In this document: in pieces, positions 42,037-51,424 of the stretch | How positions within the stretch are numbered: position 1 is the first letter of the stretch | Layout of the letters: each line of letters starts with the position of its first letter | Source: Pseudoalteromonas luteoviolacea | Lineage (GTDB): Bacteria; Pseudomonadota; Gammaproteobacteria; Enterobacterales; Alteromonadaceae | Reading direction: 5' to 3' | DNA: 64,000 nucleotides | Assembly: GCF_001696455.1 (NCBI RefSeq) | Contig: NZ_MAUJ01000001.1 | Span: 496,001-560,000 of the forward strand | Made by a program: the position numbers and the translations under genes | The notes under the pieces: generated by a model | What the model was told of the DNA's origin: nothing | Database searches by the model: none | What the model saw: the letters and a program-made list of their open reading frames with translations, nothing else

Positions 42037-44825
42037 ATGAAACATACACTACCGTTACCTTTTTCAAAGCCCTGTAAAGCCGTAGCATTAGTTTTAGGAC
42101 TTGCTGCTACTGGCGTGCAAGCAAACACGCTGCAAGGGCAAATTGGTGATACACAGAGCAAAGCACTTTTCGAAGGGGCACAAGTTACGCTTGTTGAGCT
42201 TAACAAGCATGTAAACTCGAATCGCGATGGTAGCTTTGTTTTTACAAAAATACCGGCAGGCAACTACACATTAAGAGTGAACTACATAGGCGCTCAATCT
42301 AACGAGCAACTGGTGGTTATTCAGGAGAACCAAACCACGCATGTAACGGTGCAACTTAAGCCAATAGACAGCGAAGTAGATAACATAATCGTTGTTGGTC
42401 AGCGTGCAGGGCAAGCAGGCGCGTTTAATAGGCAAAAGAATGCCGATGGAATTATGTCCATTGTGAGCGCTGATAGTATCGGGCAATTGCCAGACCAAAA
42501 TGCAGCAGAAGCACTGCAGCGTCTACCCGGTATGTTTATTCAACGAGATCAGGGGAGGGTCGATTCGTTGGGATCCGTGGCATCGACCCAGGGTTAAACA
42601 ACGTTGCTATTAATGGTGCAAATGTCCCTTCACCCGAAGCCGGTATTCGAAGCGTCGCAATGGATGTTATCCCAAGTGAAATCATTCAAAGCCTAGAGGT
42701 GAGTAAAACAGTTACGCCTGATATGGATGCTAGCGCCATCGGCGGTAGTATAAATGTTAAAAGCTTGAGTGCGTTTGACAGGCAAGGGCAAAGCTATAGC
42801 TTTACGGCGCAAGGGTCGCACAATGAGCAAGTAGACAAGACAAGTCCAAAACTGTCCGCAAGCTTTAGTGATATTTTCGATATGTCGGGCCAGACCCAAT
42901 TGGGGGTTGCGACAGCAGTTTCTTGGTTTGAGAGAGAGTTTGGCTCTCACAACATGGAAACCGATGGTGGTTGGATGGCGCTAGAACAAGAAAGCGCCGA
43001 AACAGGCGAAGATGCCTCATTTTTTGGTGCGCAAGAGATTGAACAAAGACATTATCAAGTAACACGCGAAAGGCTAGGTGCAGCGTTAAACTTAGATTTA
43101 CATCAAGGCAGTCTCAACAAGTATTATCTTCGTACTTTGTACAGCGAATTCTCAGATGATGAATTTCGTCAAAGAAACGAATACAAGTATGACAAGGGCA
43201 AGTATTTAAGCGCACAATCTACTGATTCATCAGCCTACTTCACAGACGCTGAAATGGACAGAGATACTAAAGATCGTTATGAAGAGCAAAGTATTTTATC
43301 TGTTGTTGCTGGTGGTGAGCACGTAATACAAAGTTGGTTTGTGGAATACAATTTAGGGTACTCTAAGTCGGACGAAAGAGAGCCTAACCGCCTGGATGTA
43401 GACTTTGCAGGTGAAGAGCTCACTTTGGGTTATGCGAGTTTAGGTAGTACGCCCGATTTATCGCGCTCTGATGATGCCCATGACCTGACTCATTTTGCGA
43501 TGGACGAAATGGTTTGGGAAAATAACCTAAGCGAGGACGAAGCGACCAGCTTTAAACTCGATGTAACTAACGACTTCATTTTAAAAGGTCATAACGCCCA
43601 GATCAAAATGGGACTGAAGTACAATGACCGAGAAAAGCTCAACCTCGTAAAAACAGTCGTGTACGATGGTGGGTTCGATGATGTTACGGCACATCAATTT
43701 GCTTCGGATGAGCCAAGTTATGAGATAGGGCAATTTGGTCCTGGTTTATCGCGCCAAGGTATACGTGAATTTTTCAATGCCAATAGGGCGAGTTTCGATG
43801 TAAACGCACTTGAAAGTGATATTGAAAGCAAAGGCAAGAGTTACACTTCTCAAGAAACGGTGACTGCGCTATACGGTATGTTTAGTATAGATGTAGGTAA
43901 TTTAAATATTATTACCGGGCTGCGCTTTGAAGATACGGACTATGAAACCGCAGGCAGCCGAGTGGAGCTCATTAAGAATGACGTTGAAGACAGTGAGACG
44001 GTCGCAATTACACCTTGGCAAGTGAGTAAAAACTACGATCATATTCTGCCAAACTTAACGTTACGCTATGCCCACTCAGATTCCCTAATTACCCGCTTTG
44101 CATATACGCAAACGATTGCCAGACCAAGCTTTGGCGATGCGGCTGCTTTTCAGTTACTAGAAAACGAAACATCAGTCGAAGATGATGTCGTTACCGTTGA
44201 ACGAAAAGGAGAAGTGGGCAACCCAGATCTCAACCCATATGAATCGGAAAATATAGACCTCTCAATTGAATATTACCCAGGAAAAATTGGCATTATCAGC
44301 GCAGGTGTTTTCCATAAAAATATCGATAACTTTATCGCCAAAGAGCAAGTGCAAGATAATGGGAATTGGGATGGGTTTAAGGAAGTTATCCAATCCGTCA
44401 ATGGCGGTGAAGCTGAGCTCAGTGGGGTTGAACTTGCGTATACCAAAAACTTTGACAGCGGCTTAATGTTTTCGGCCAACGGAACCTTCATTGATGCAGA
44501 TGAGGCATTGCCGAATCAATCTGACACCGTCGCAAACATCATGTTTGGTTATGAAAGCAATAAAGTCAGTGCACGACTGAGTACTAGCTATAAAAGCAAG
44601 GCATACCTCATGACTGAGAACGGTGCTCGCGTTTATCAAGATACCCATAACCAAGTTGACTTGAGTATTAAATATTACTTTAACGAACAGATTCAACTCT
44701 ACTTCAATGCCGTTAATTTAACTGATGAGCCTTTTTACGTTTATCACGGTGAAAAAAGGTTTAATTATCAATATGAAAGCTATGGTCGCTCATTTGAGTT
44801 TGGTATGACTTTCACATCTTTCTAA
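42037..44825 (+). pseudogene. TonB-dependent receptor, frameshifted near residue 172
   Basis: An outer-membrane receptor, about 928 codons in all. The first part (42037-42597) carries a signal peptide, a CarboxypepD_reg-like N-terminal domain (GQIGDTQSKALFEGAQVTLV, DGSFVFTKIPAGNYTLRVNY), and the start of the plug (IIVVGQRAGQ, SADSIGQLPDQNAAEALQRLPGMFIQRDQG). Then the frame stops at 42597. The continuation in another frame reads RGIDPGLNNVAINGANVPSP at about 42560-42650 and on through PSEIIQSLEVSKTVTPDMDA and the beta-barrel to a C-terminal aromatic strand (SFEFGMTFTSF). A single missing G in the run at 42552-42555 explains the break. The apparent ATG at 42660 is an internal Met. It may be a sequencing error, a real mutation, or a slipped-strand switch. 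Confidence 0.9.
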
Positions 44826-44848
44826 TTATAACTACGCAATAAAACAGG

Positions 44849-44870
44849 GCTGCCGAGGTAACTTGGCAGC
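44849..44870 (+). promoter_or_regulatory. Hairpin just before the metallophosphoesterase start
   Basis: A 9-bp stem GCTGCCGAG / CTTGGCAGC (one G-T pair) with a GTAA loop ends 8 bases before the start codon of the next gene, where a ribosome site would lie. No long T-run follows, so a role in translation control or mRNA stability is as likely as termination. Confidence 0.4.
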
Positions 44871-44878
44871 AAATCACT

Positions 44879-46153
44879 ATGAAATTAAAAACGACTCATG
44901 CACTTTTGACTGCTCTATTAATAGGGAGCACTGGCAGTGTTTATGCGACGGATACTATTTCGTTTCTTGCTTTTGGCGATGGTGGATATCACCCTGATTA
45001 CCCAAAAGAAAAACATATAAAAAAGCCGAAAAATAAAAAGCAGTTTATCGCAGCCGAGAAAGCAGAGTGGTTAGAAGAAAATAGGCCTATTGAGGAGTTT
45101 AATCATGCGCCTATCTACGTTTACCCAGGCACAGAGGTAGCAACCGAAGATACTGGCGCTGCTGCGGTAGGCAAAGCGATGGCGAAACTATGCGAAAGCA
45201 AGTCATGTCAATTTGGCATTCAATTAGGAGATAATATTTATCCAGATGGTGCGGATGCAAACGATGGTAAAGATGACCAAAAACGTATGGATGATCTCAT
45301 CTTAGGGCCTTTAAAGCCTTTATTTCGTAATAATAAAGACCTTGTGGTGTATTCCGCGTTAGGTAATCACGATTGGAAAACTTCTCGAAAAGGTGTGAAA
45401 TTACAAACCGAGTGGATGGCGAAGCAACCTAATTTTCATATGGACAAGCGCGGCTATTATAGTTACACAATTGGGACTGCCGGAAACGATGTCGAGTTTT
45501 TTGTGCTTGATACCAACATGCTGCTATCAGGTCAGCACTATTATGAGATACCACTCAAAAAAGATGGCAGCGAGCAGGGGCTTGCATCCGCATTAGCAAG
45601 TGGCCAAGCGGAAGTGGAAGACATTGAGGTGCATGAATCTCCAGTCAATGGTGAAGACCACAAGCAAATGGCATGGTTGGCGGACGGCTTGAAGAATTCA
45701 AAAGCGAAATGGAAAATTGTCTATGGGCATCATATCCTTTGGTCGATAGGTGGAACTAAATATGACGAAGGACATGTATTACGCCGCTTAATTCTTCCAG
45801 AATTATGTCAGTATGCGGATGCATATATTGCGGGTCATGAGCATGACTTGGAGCTACTAACTGATGATTGTACGCGCATATTACCTAACAATACTAAACC
45901 TAAACTACCCTTGATTATCAGTGGTGCGGCGTCAAAGATGCGTGGCACGCATACGCCTTTTGCACAACAGCAGGAAAAGCGCTATGGCGAGTATGATTTG
46001 ATTTGGGCAAAAAGTTTCATATGGGGTTTTGCGCATATTGAATTAGATAATCGAAGTGACCGTCTCAATGTGAGCTTTTACACAACGCCAAGAGACAAAT
46101 CTGGTGCCGTTGAACCAGAAGCAAGCTTTTCATTTAAGCACCGAAGTAAATAA
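44879..46153 (+). CDS. Secreted metallophosphoesterase (purple-acid-phosphatase-like)
   Basis: A 424-residue exported protein. Signal peptide MKLKTTHALLTALLIGSTGS with cleavage near VYA. Calcineurin-like metal motifs are all present: FLAFGDGGYH, FGIQLGDNIYPDGAD, SALGNHDWK, KIVYGHHILWS, AYIAGHEHDLELL. The order G-D, G-D-N-x-Y, G-N-H-D, G-H-H, G-H-x-H is that of purple acid phosphatases such as ACP5. It probably releases phosphate from an extracellular or periplasmic phosphoester. It lies 53 bases behind the TonB receptor, so the receptor may import its product; that link is inference. Confidence 0.92.
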   Translation: MKLKTTHALLTALLIGSTGSVYATDTISFLAFGDGGYHPDYPKEKHIKKPKNKKQFIAAEKAEWLEENRPIEEFNHAPIYVYPGTEVATEDTGAAAVGKAMAKLCESKSCQFGIQLGDNIYPDGADANDGKDDQKRMDDLILGPLKPLFRNNKDLVVYSALGNHDWKTSRKGVKLQTEWMAKQPNFHMDKRGYYSYTIGTAGNDVEFFVLDTNMLLSGQHYYEIPLKKDGSEQGLASALASGQAEVEDIEVHESPVNGEDHKQMAWLADGLKNSKAKWKIVYGHHILWSIGGTKYDEGHVLRRLILPELCQYADAYIAGHEHDLELLTDDCTRILPNNTKPKLPLIISGAASKMRGTHTPFAQQQEKRYGEYDLIWAKSFIWGFAHIELDNRSDRLNVSFYTTPRDKSGAVEPEASFSFKHRSK

Positions 46154-46173
46154 AAAGGTTGTAAAACCATCTA

Positions 46174-46201
46174 GCGAAGGCTTTATAAAGAGGGCCTTCG
46201 C
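46174..46201 (+). terminator. Hairpin after metallophosphoesterase gene
   Basis: Stem GCGAAGGC / GCCTTCGC with a 12-base loop starts 20 bases after the stop. No T-run follows, so it is a weak terminator candidate. Confidence 0.5.
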
Positions 46202-46254
46202 GACTTGTTACACTCAAAAATGAACGATTATGGGAAGACAGTTACTACAATAGT

Positions 46255-46593
46255 TTATTTATCCAGATATTTTTGCAAGTCATCAGGGATAGGTAAAGAC
46301 TTGAAGGCATTGATATTTGTTCCCCCTGTATTCCCATTAGGCACCCATATTCTTGAAAATATGAGTGCTGCTACAATACGTGTACACTGGCCCATGACTT
46401 CGTCAATACTTTTAGTCTTAATCCCAACCTTTAACATCCACCAGTGGCTATTTATGTGAGCAAAGGTGAACTTTTGTCCGAGAATATGCGCCCTTTCTAG
46501 GTGATAGAAGCAATCTTTAAATTGTTTATGCCTATATAGAGATTTAGCATTGGCCATCTCTTGTTCATATGCAGTTTTCAGTTTTTTCCTCAT
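46255..46593 (-). CDS. DUF3703 domain-containing protein
   Basis: A 112-residue soluble protein matching the DUF3703 pattern: AYEQEMANAKSLYRHKQFKDCFYHLERAHILGQ (a helix rich in charged residues), HINSHWWMLKVGIKTKS and TRIVAALIFSRIWVPNGNTGG, the last being the typical W-V-P-x-G-N-x-G-G-T-N. Function of the family is unknown. The gene is transcribed away from the recombinase locus. Confidence 0.85.
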   Translation of the reverse strand: MRKKLKTAYEQEMANAKSLYRHKQFKDCFYHLERAHILGQKFTFAHINSHWWMLKVGIKTKSIDEVMGQCTRIVAALIFSRIWVPNGNTGGTNINAFKSLPIPDDLQKYLDK

Positions 46594-46906
46594 AGCTAGC
46601 CTCTCATATTTATTGAATTATTGGCTGAAATACTACAAATCGAGGAGCCATTAAAATTGAATAAACTAGCTATGCTTTTCAAATAGGCCTATTTGTATAG
46701 GTGGTAAATGCATGCCAGTAGGAATGCAAAAATACCTCTATCGAATCTTTATAAAATCTACCTAGCCCGTAACTCAGCCGTTCCTTGTTGGTTAAAGTTA
46801 AAAATCAGCTTAAATAGACAGTATTGCTGCATTTACACGTTTATTGTTGTTATTAATGCACTTTTTAGGGGAGAATATGTAAGCCTTTAAGTTTTATGGA
46901 GTTTTC
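46594..46906. other. Intergenic region upstream of the recombinase
   Basis: About 310 AT-rich bases. It contains a perfect 14-bp palindrome AAATAGGCCTATTT at 46681-46694 and presumably the promoter of the recombinase operon. A 60-codon open frame at 46708-46890 shows no coding character or ribosome site. GGAG at 46898-46901 serves the recombinase start. Confidence 0.5.
46681..46694. repeat. Perfect 14-bp palindrome upstream of recombinase
   Basis: AAATAGGCCTATTT is fully self-complementary and lies 212 bases before the recombinase start. It could be a regulatory site; nothing further supports this. Confidence 0.5.
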
Positions 46907-47860
46907 ATGGTTGTTCGAGAGGCCTGTCGACATTTCCTTTTACATTGTCAATATGTTCGCAAGTTATCGCCGCATACGTTAAGAGCTTATGAACGAGACT
47001 TAGATACCTTTGTGACGCTGGTGGACGAGAAGAGTGTTTTAAATATAGATAAACATCACCTCAAGCTTTATTTGTTTAATTTACATCAAACCGATCTGGG
47101 GATTCGAAGTATTAAGAGAAGAGTTGCTTGTTTGAAGTCTATGTTTCGTTGGCTAGAACAAGAAGAAATCATTACCAGTAACCCGATGTTAAAAGTTGAT
47201 ACTACGCTGAAAGTCCCTAATCAATTGCCTCGCAATATTCCCAAAAAAAATCTAAGGAAGATGCTAAAGACGGCAAGAGAAGAGCTTGGCTTGACGAAAG
47301 GGCAGGGCTATGAGCTGCAAAGTGTTGGTGCTTTAATTAACTCAGCAAAAGATTTGAACAAATTGACTTGCGTACTATCGCTGGAATTACTATTTGCGAC
47401 TGGTGTACGTGTAAGTGAATTAGTAAGCATAGAGATGAACCATATCATGCAAAAAGAACGAAAGGTGAAAGTACTTGGAAAAGGGCAAAGAGAACGCTTT
47501 GTATTTCTGCCAAGTATAGAAATATTAACACTACTTAATACTTACACCTCCGTGCGAAGCAAATTAGAAATCGAAAGCATATTTTTACTCGTGAATAGCC
47601 GAGGAAATCAAGCATCGCCGCACTTTGTTCGTAAACTACTGAGAGAGACAGCTGAAAAAGCAAGTATAGATAGAATAACTCCGCACATGTACAGACACTC
47701 CTCGGCATGTCAATTATTAGAGTCGGGTGTTGATATTCGATATGTTCAAAAATTGCTCGGACATCAAAGCATTTTGACGACTCAACTCTATACGCATGTT
47801 AACGATAATGAGCTTCAAAAAAAGATAACTAAAGCAAATATAAGGAGTTTTATTGCATAA
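46907..47860 (+). CDS. Tyrosine recombinase (Xer/integrase type)
   Basis: A 317-residue site-specific recombinase. The N-terminal SAM-like core-binding domain is visible (RKLSPHTLRAYERDLDTFVTL, IRSIKRRVACLKSMFRWLEQEE). All catalytic residues are present: Arg168 (FATGVRVSELVSI), Lys192 (KVLGKGQRERFVFLP), His260 and Arg263 (TPHMYRHSSA), His286 (LLGHQSILTTQLY) and Tyr295. It is XerC/XerD-like but carries an insertion of about 15 residues between positions 125 and 145. The stop codon ends at 47860, one base before the 25-bp inverted repeat begins. That placement strongly suggests it recombines these repeats and drives the downstream gene as an operon. Confidence 0.93.
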   Translation: MVVREACRHFLLHCQYVRKLSPHTLRAYERDLDTFVTLVDEKSVLNIDKHHLKLYLFNLHQTDLGIRSIKRRVACLKSMFRWLEQEEIITSNPMLKVDTTLKVPNQLPRNIPKKNLRKMLKTAREELGLTKGQGYELQSVGALINSAKDLNKLTCVLSLELLFATGVRVSELVSIEMNHIMQKERKVKVLGKGQRERFVFLPSIEILTLLNTYTSVRSKLEIESIFLLVNSRGNQASPHFVRKLLRETAEKASIDRITPHMYRHSSACQLLESGVDIRYVQKLLGHQSILTTQLYTHVNDNELQKKITKANIRSFIA

Positions 47861-47885
47861 AAAGTAACGATAACTAGGAATTATG
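47861..47885 (+). repeat. Inverted repeat left copy (IR-L), with RBS and start codon
   Basis: A 25-bp sequence beginning AAAGTAACGATAACT and ending GGAATTATG. Its exact reverse complement lies at 51425-51449. It begins directly after the recombinase stop, includes an AGGAA ribosome site, and its last three bases are the ATG of the SHMT-like gene. The first 13 bases are partly self-symmetric (AGT near one end, ACT near the other), as expected for a recombinase binding site. Confidence 0.95.
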
Positions 47886-49130
47886 TATCTATTAAAGAAA
47901 TATCATGGAGAGCGTTTCTCCCAAATAAATAAAGCGATTGAACAGCTCTCTGATCATATAAATGGCAGAATAAACCTAATAGGCTCTTCTACATTACCGT
48001 TCAAAGAAGTCTGTGATATACAAAGCCTTCCAGCGACTTCTTGCAGAGTGGAAGGCCACTTGGACAGTCGCTTATTCCCAGACACGCAATCAATAGATAC
48101 AGCAGAGCAAGTGATTTGTGAAAAGCTCCGCGAGCTTCTTAATCTAAATAATGAATGTGGGATAAGTAGCCATCCTCACTCAGCAACTCAGGCTAATCAA
48201 ATAGTTTATCATTCGCTATTATCAGAGGGAGATAAGGTACTTTCGTTATCTATTTTAGATGGAGGGCATATTTCGCATCGTTATTCTTTACCAAAGGGAG
48301 TAACTGTAATCGATTTTCCTGTTGATAACGGAAAAATCAATTACAAAAAGGTACGTTCACTTATTGCTAGAGAAAAGCCAAAGCTTATTACTGCAGGCAG
48401 CACTAGCTACCCCCTTGAAATTAATTTTAAGAAACTAAAAGATGCTTCTGGCGACTTTGATACACTAATTCATGCGGATCTTGCACATACCGCACCGTTT
48501 GTTATGGCTGGTATTCACGAAAGCGTGTCTAACTGCGCTGATTTCATTACACTTGATACTAGTAAAAACTTAAGAGGGCCAAAAGGTGGAGTCATTGTTT
48601 TTAATAGTAAATATAAAAAAAATATTGAAAAAACTATCTTTCCTAAACTACAAAGCTCACCAAATCAGACCGCTATTTTAGCGAAAGCAATGTGTTTTTC
48701 ATTATGGGATAAAAATAGTATTTATACCTATGCTAGTAAATTGATTAAAAATGCGAAACTACTCTCTCAAAAATTAAATGAGCTTGGTTTTAACACAATT
48801 TGGGACTCGCCCGAGGCGCACATCATTCTGATAGATCTTTCGAACTTTCAATTAACTGGTGTAGATTTTGAAATCGCTTGTACAGACGCTGGTATATTAG
48901 TAAATAGAAACCAAGTTCCCGGAGATGAAAATCCTCATTGGGTGGCTTCTGGTGTCAGGATAGGGGTCAGTACAATTACAATTTTAGATTATGATAAAGA
49001 AGATATTTCATCCTTGGCGCAAGCTCTATATTCAATAGCAAGTAAAAAAAATACACATAAAGAGATCGTATTTAAGCTAATAAGCAAATACTACAGCGGA
49101 ATTTCAAAGCTTAATATCTCCAGTGTATAG
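47883..49130 (+). CDS. Serine-hydroxymethyltransferase-like PLP enzyme
   Basis: A 415-residue fold-type I PLP enzyme most like SHMT. Seen: CRVEGHLDSRLFPDTQSID (cf. E-G-Y-P-G-x-R-Y-Y-G-G in SHMT), SILDGGHISHRYS, HADLAHTAPFVMAGIHES, and the PLP lysine segment LDTSKNLRGPKGGVIVF with Lys228. The aldol-cleavage Glu57 and the Asp199-x-x-His202 pair are kept, but the tyrosines of the SHMT active site near E57 and the Y-Y pair are replaced. The chemistry is therefore probably altered. It starts inside the left inverted repeat, is the second gene of the recombinase operon in this orientation, and overlaps the ATPase gene tail to tail by 20 bp. Confidence 0.85.
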   Translation: MYLLKKYHGERFSQINKAIEQLSDHINGRINLIGSSTLPFKEVCDIQSLPATSCRVEGHLDSRLFPDTQSIDTAEQVICEKLRELLNLNNECGISSHPHSATQANQIVYHSLLSEGDKVLSLSILDGGHISHRYSLPKGVTVIDFPVDNGKINYKKVRSLIAREKPKLITAGSTSYPLEINFKKLKDASGDFDTLIHADLAHTAPFVMAGIHESVSNCADFITLDTSKNLRGPKGGVIVFNSKYKKNIEKTIFPKLQSSPNQTAILAKAMCFSLWDKNSIYTYASKLIKNAKLLSQKLNELGFNTIWDSPEAHIILIDLSNFQLTGVDFEIACTDAGILVNRNQVPGDENPHWVASGVRIGVSTITILDYDKEDISSLAQALYSIASKKNTHKEIVFKLISKYYSGISKLNISSV

Positions 49131-51423
49131 ATGTCATAACGTAAAGGCTGACTTCCTTAAAATCTATTTTTTGATACAAGTAATAGTCTAGTAAATATGC
49201 TTTATCTGTATACCCATTTCTAATTGAAGCCATATTACTATTTAAGGCTTCAATTACATATGGCATCTCTATGCCGGTTACTCTCTCTTTCAGCTGAGTG
49301 TACTGTTCAAGGGCCTGAAATGGCTTAATTTTATTGCTTATAAATTGGTATATTATTTGATTATTCTTTATTTTTACTCTATCAAGAAGTAGGGAGCTAG
49401 GCACCTCATTATAGCTTTCGTATGTGTATTCTACTGCTGCTTTGTAGTTGTTACTTAACGCAGAAGTCACACCTAAGTTAAGAAGAGACTGAAACCTTTC
49501 TCTTGATCGACTTACCTTCATCAAACTTTCTGCCTTACTAAACAGGCGAGCAGCGTCTTGCACATTGCCATCCCGCAAGTAAATTAATCCTTCATTATTG
49601 AGCATCGTAGATTCTAAGTATGGTGAATATACATCTTTCAAACGTTTCTTTGCTTTGTTGATATTAGACAAGGCTTTGCCTTTCTCAAAAAGTAAAATTG
49701 TATTTCTATATATGATTGAATCCGCTTCAGAGAGTACATTACTAAAATTGTGCTCCTCGAAAACTATTCTTGCCTCTTCACTTTTATTTTGAGCCATTAA
49801 TAAATTGAGTTTATATAGAGTTTTCCAGTCATCTTCTTGTAGTTGCTCAGCGACATTGCTAGCTTCATCATATTGGTACTTCTGAACTAAATACTTGTAC
49901 TTGTATATAAGGAGGTACTCTTTTCTTTCAGATGATTCTTTGCTTAATGTATTGACGATTTCTAGCCCTTTTGAGAACTCTGAACTTTTTTGCATCGAAT
50001 CTAGTATGAGTTTAACAATTTCGTCCCCTAAACAGACGATAAGTTTGGATAAAGGTTCGACAATTGCAGAGATGTAGTGGTACTGATTTTGTCTATGTTG
50101 ACTTTCGATCAATTGAGTTAAAGGCTCAAGGTTAGAAGATATTTCATTAAAATTTTGAAGGCCTACAATACAATGAAGTAAATATGCATGCTCTTCTTCT
50201 ATTTGATTATTTGTTAAAGAGGCTGCAAATACTTCAATTGCAGATGACCTCACGCTTTCCAGTAAGTCGCTATCTGATAGCGTTTTAATCGCAGATATAA
50301 CACTCTCATGTCCAGCCCTGAGCCTATCATGACTAGAAGTATTGAGCATCAAGTACTTATTATTGAGTAAGTCTAATAAGCTCTCATCGATATCACTGTA
50401 ACTAATAGCACCTAGGCTTTTATATATAATACTCTTGGCTAATTCTGTTTTTATTCCACCATCCATTAATGAAACAAGTGTTAAGAACTTTCTATGTATA
50501 ACAGGTAACTTGTCCAGTGTTGCAATAAATGACTCAATTGCTAGCTCTTGATTTGTTCTTAACGAGTTTTTTACTTTAATCAGGCAGTACTCTATTTCTT
50601 TTAGATTACCTTTGGTTTTTATGAATACATCTGAAGATATTTCTCCTAACTTAGTTACGTCACATGAAAGATTTTCTCTGATGAGAGCAAACGTCTCTTT
50701 CTCGGTTAAATAATCAAAAACTATGTTTTCTCTATTTTTATTGAAAACCCTGACTGGGTGTACCAATTCAGAAATACGATTATTTGTTCTATCAACAACG
50801 ATAAAAACTATACTTTCGGGAAAACTAAATATAACCCTTTCAATTAAATTTCTTGTTTCTAAATTTAAAAATTGATAGTTATCTATGGCTACACAAATTG
50901 TCGTATCTTTTGATATCCAACTTAAATACTTTTCAAATTCTTCAGCTTCATCTAGTTCTGACTCTTCAATAATTGAATCTACAACTCCTTTTGCTAAAAT
51001 GGCAGCGCCCAGAACTTTGGCTAGTTTATTCAATAAGTTAACTCGGCTAGAGTTTTTTGAGAGTACTTCAGTTTTAAATTTGTGAAATATGTAGTTAGAG
51101 TTTACCTGCACTGGATAAGCGGGTGTGGATTCATACGGAAGTAAAGACAACTCCAAAAATGATGAAAATAACTTTGAGCTTCTATATTCATCATTTGATA
51201 TATCAATATACAAACTGAGTAAATTTTCTTGCTTTAAATTAACCTCATGCAAAGAAGTCTTTAGAAATTCAGATTTTCCAGTTCCCGAATCGCCACTGAT
51301 AATTATGGCCCCTCCACGTTTGCTATTTATGCATTGTTCAAAAAAAGAATGGAACTGTTCTTTTTCTTTTTTTCGGCCAACATAATTAAGAGCTGAGCTT
51401 TCAGTTGTGGAGGAACTTGGCAT
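49111..51423 (-). CDS. AAA/STAND-type ATPase with helical-repeat C-terminus
   Basis: A 770-residue protein. The N-terminus NYVGRKKEKEQFHSFFEQ is the AAA_16/ORC-like opening. Walker A is GDSGTGKS at residues 44-51, and the Walker B strand is ICVAIDNYQF near residue 176, with a normal first Asp but Asn after it. A strand SIVFIVVDRTNN follows. The C-terminal 350 residues are helical and TPR-like (LNNEGLIYLRDGNVQDAARLFSKAE, LNLGVTSALSNNYKAAVEYTYESYNE). Such STAND NTPases act as sensors or scaffolds. The start is ATG 51423, 4 bases past the ATG in the right inverted repeat; that earlier ATG gives only an 8-codon frame. In the current orientation the gene has no visible promoter. Confidence 0.85.
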   Translation of the reverse strand: MPSSSTTESSALNYVGRKKEKEQFHSFFEQCINSKRGGAIIISGDSGTGKSEFLKTSLHEVNLKQENLLSLYIDISNDEYRSSKLFSSFLELSLLPYESTPAYPVQVNSNYIFHKFKTEVLSKNSSRVNLLNKLAKVLGAAILAKGVVDSIIEESELDEAEEFEKYLSWISKDTTICVAIDNYQFLNLETRNLIERVIFSFPESIVFIVVDRTNNRISELVHPVRVFNKNRENIVFDYLTEKETFALIRENLSCDVTKLGEISSDVFIKTKGNLKEIEYCLIKVKNSLRTNQELAIESFIATLDKLPVIHRKFLTLVSLMDGGIKTELAKSIIYKSLGAISYSDIDESLLDLLNNKYLMLNTSSHDRLRAGHESVISAIKTLSDSDLLESVRSSAIEVFAASLTNNQIEEEHAYLLHCIVGLQNFNEISSNLEPLTQLIESQHRQNQYHYISAIVEPLSKLIVCLGDEIVKLILDSMQKSSEFSKGLEIVNTLSKESSERKEYLLIYKYKYLVQKYQYDEASNVAEQLQEDDWKTLYKLNLLMAQNKSEEARIVFEEHNFSNVLSEADSIIYRNTILLFEKGKALSNINKAKKRLKDVYSPYLESTMLNNEGLIYLRDGNVQDAARLFSKAESLMKVSRSRERFQSLLNLGVTSALSNNYKAAVEYTYESYNEVPSSLLLDRVKIKNNQIIYQFISNKIKPFQALEQYTQLKERVTGIEMPYVIEALNSNMASIRNGYTDKAYLLDYYLYQKIDFKEVSLYVMTSIHWRY

Positions 51424-51424
51424 T

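Noticed and set aside
42660-44825. An independent TonB receptor starting at ATG 42660
   Set aside because: The sequence before this ATG, in the same frame, continues the plug domain back to the frameshift, so it is the second part of one gene.
46708-46890. 60-codon open frame upstream of the recombinase
   Set aside because: No ribosome site and no protein-like composition; it overlaps the likely promoter.
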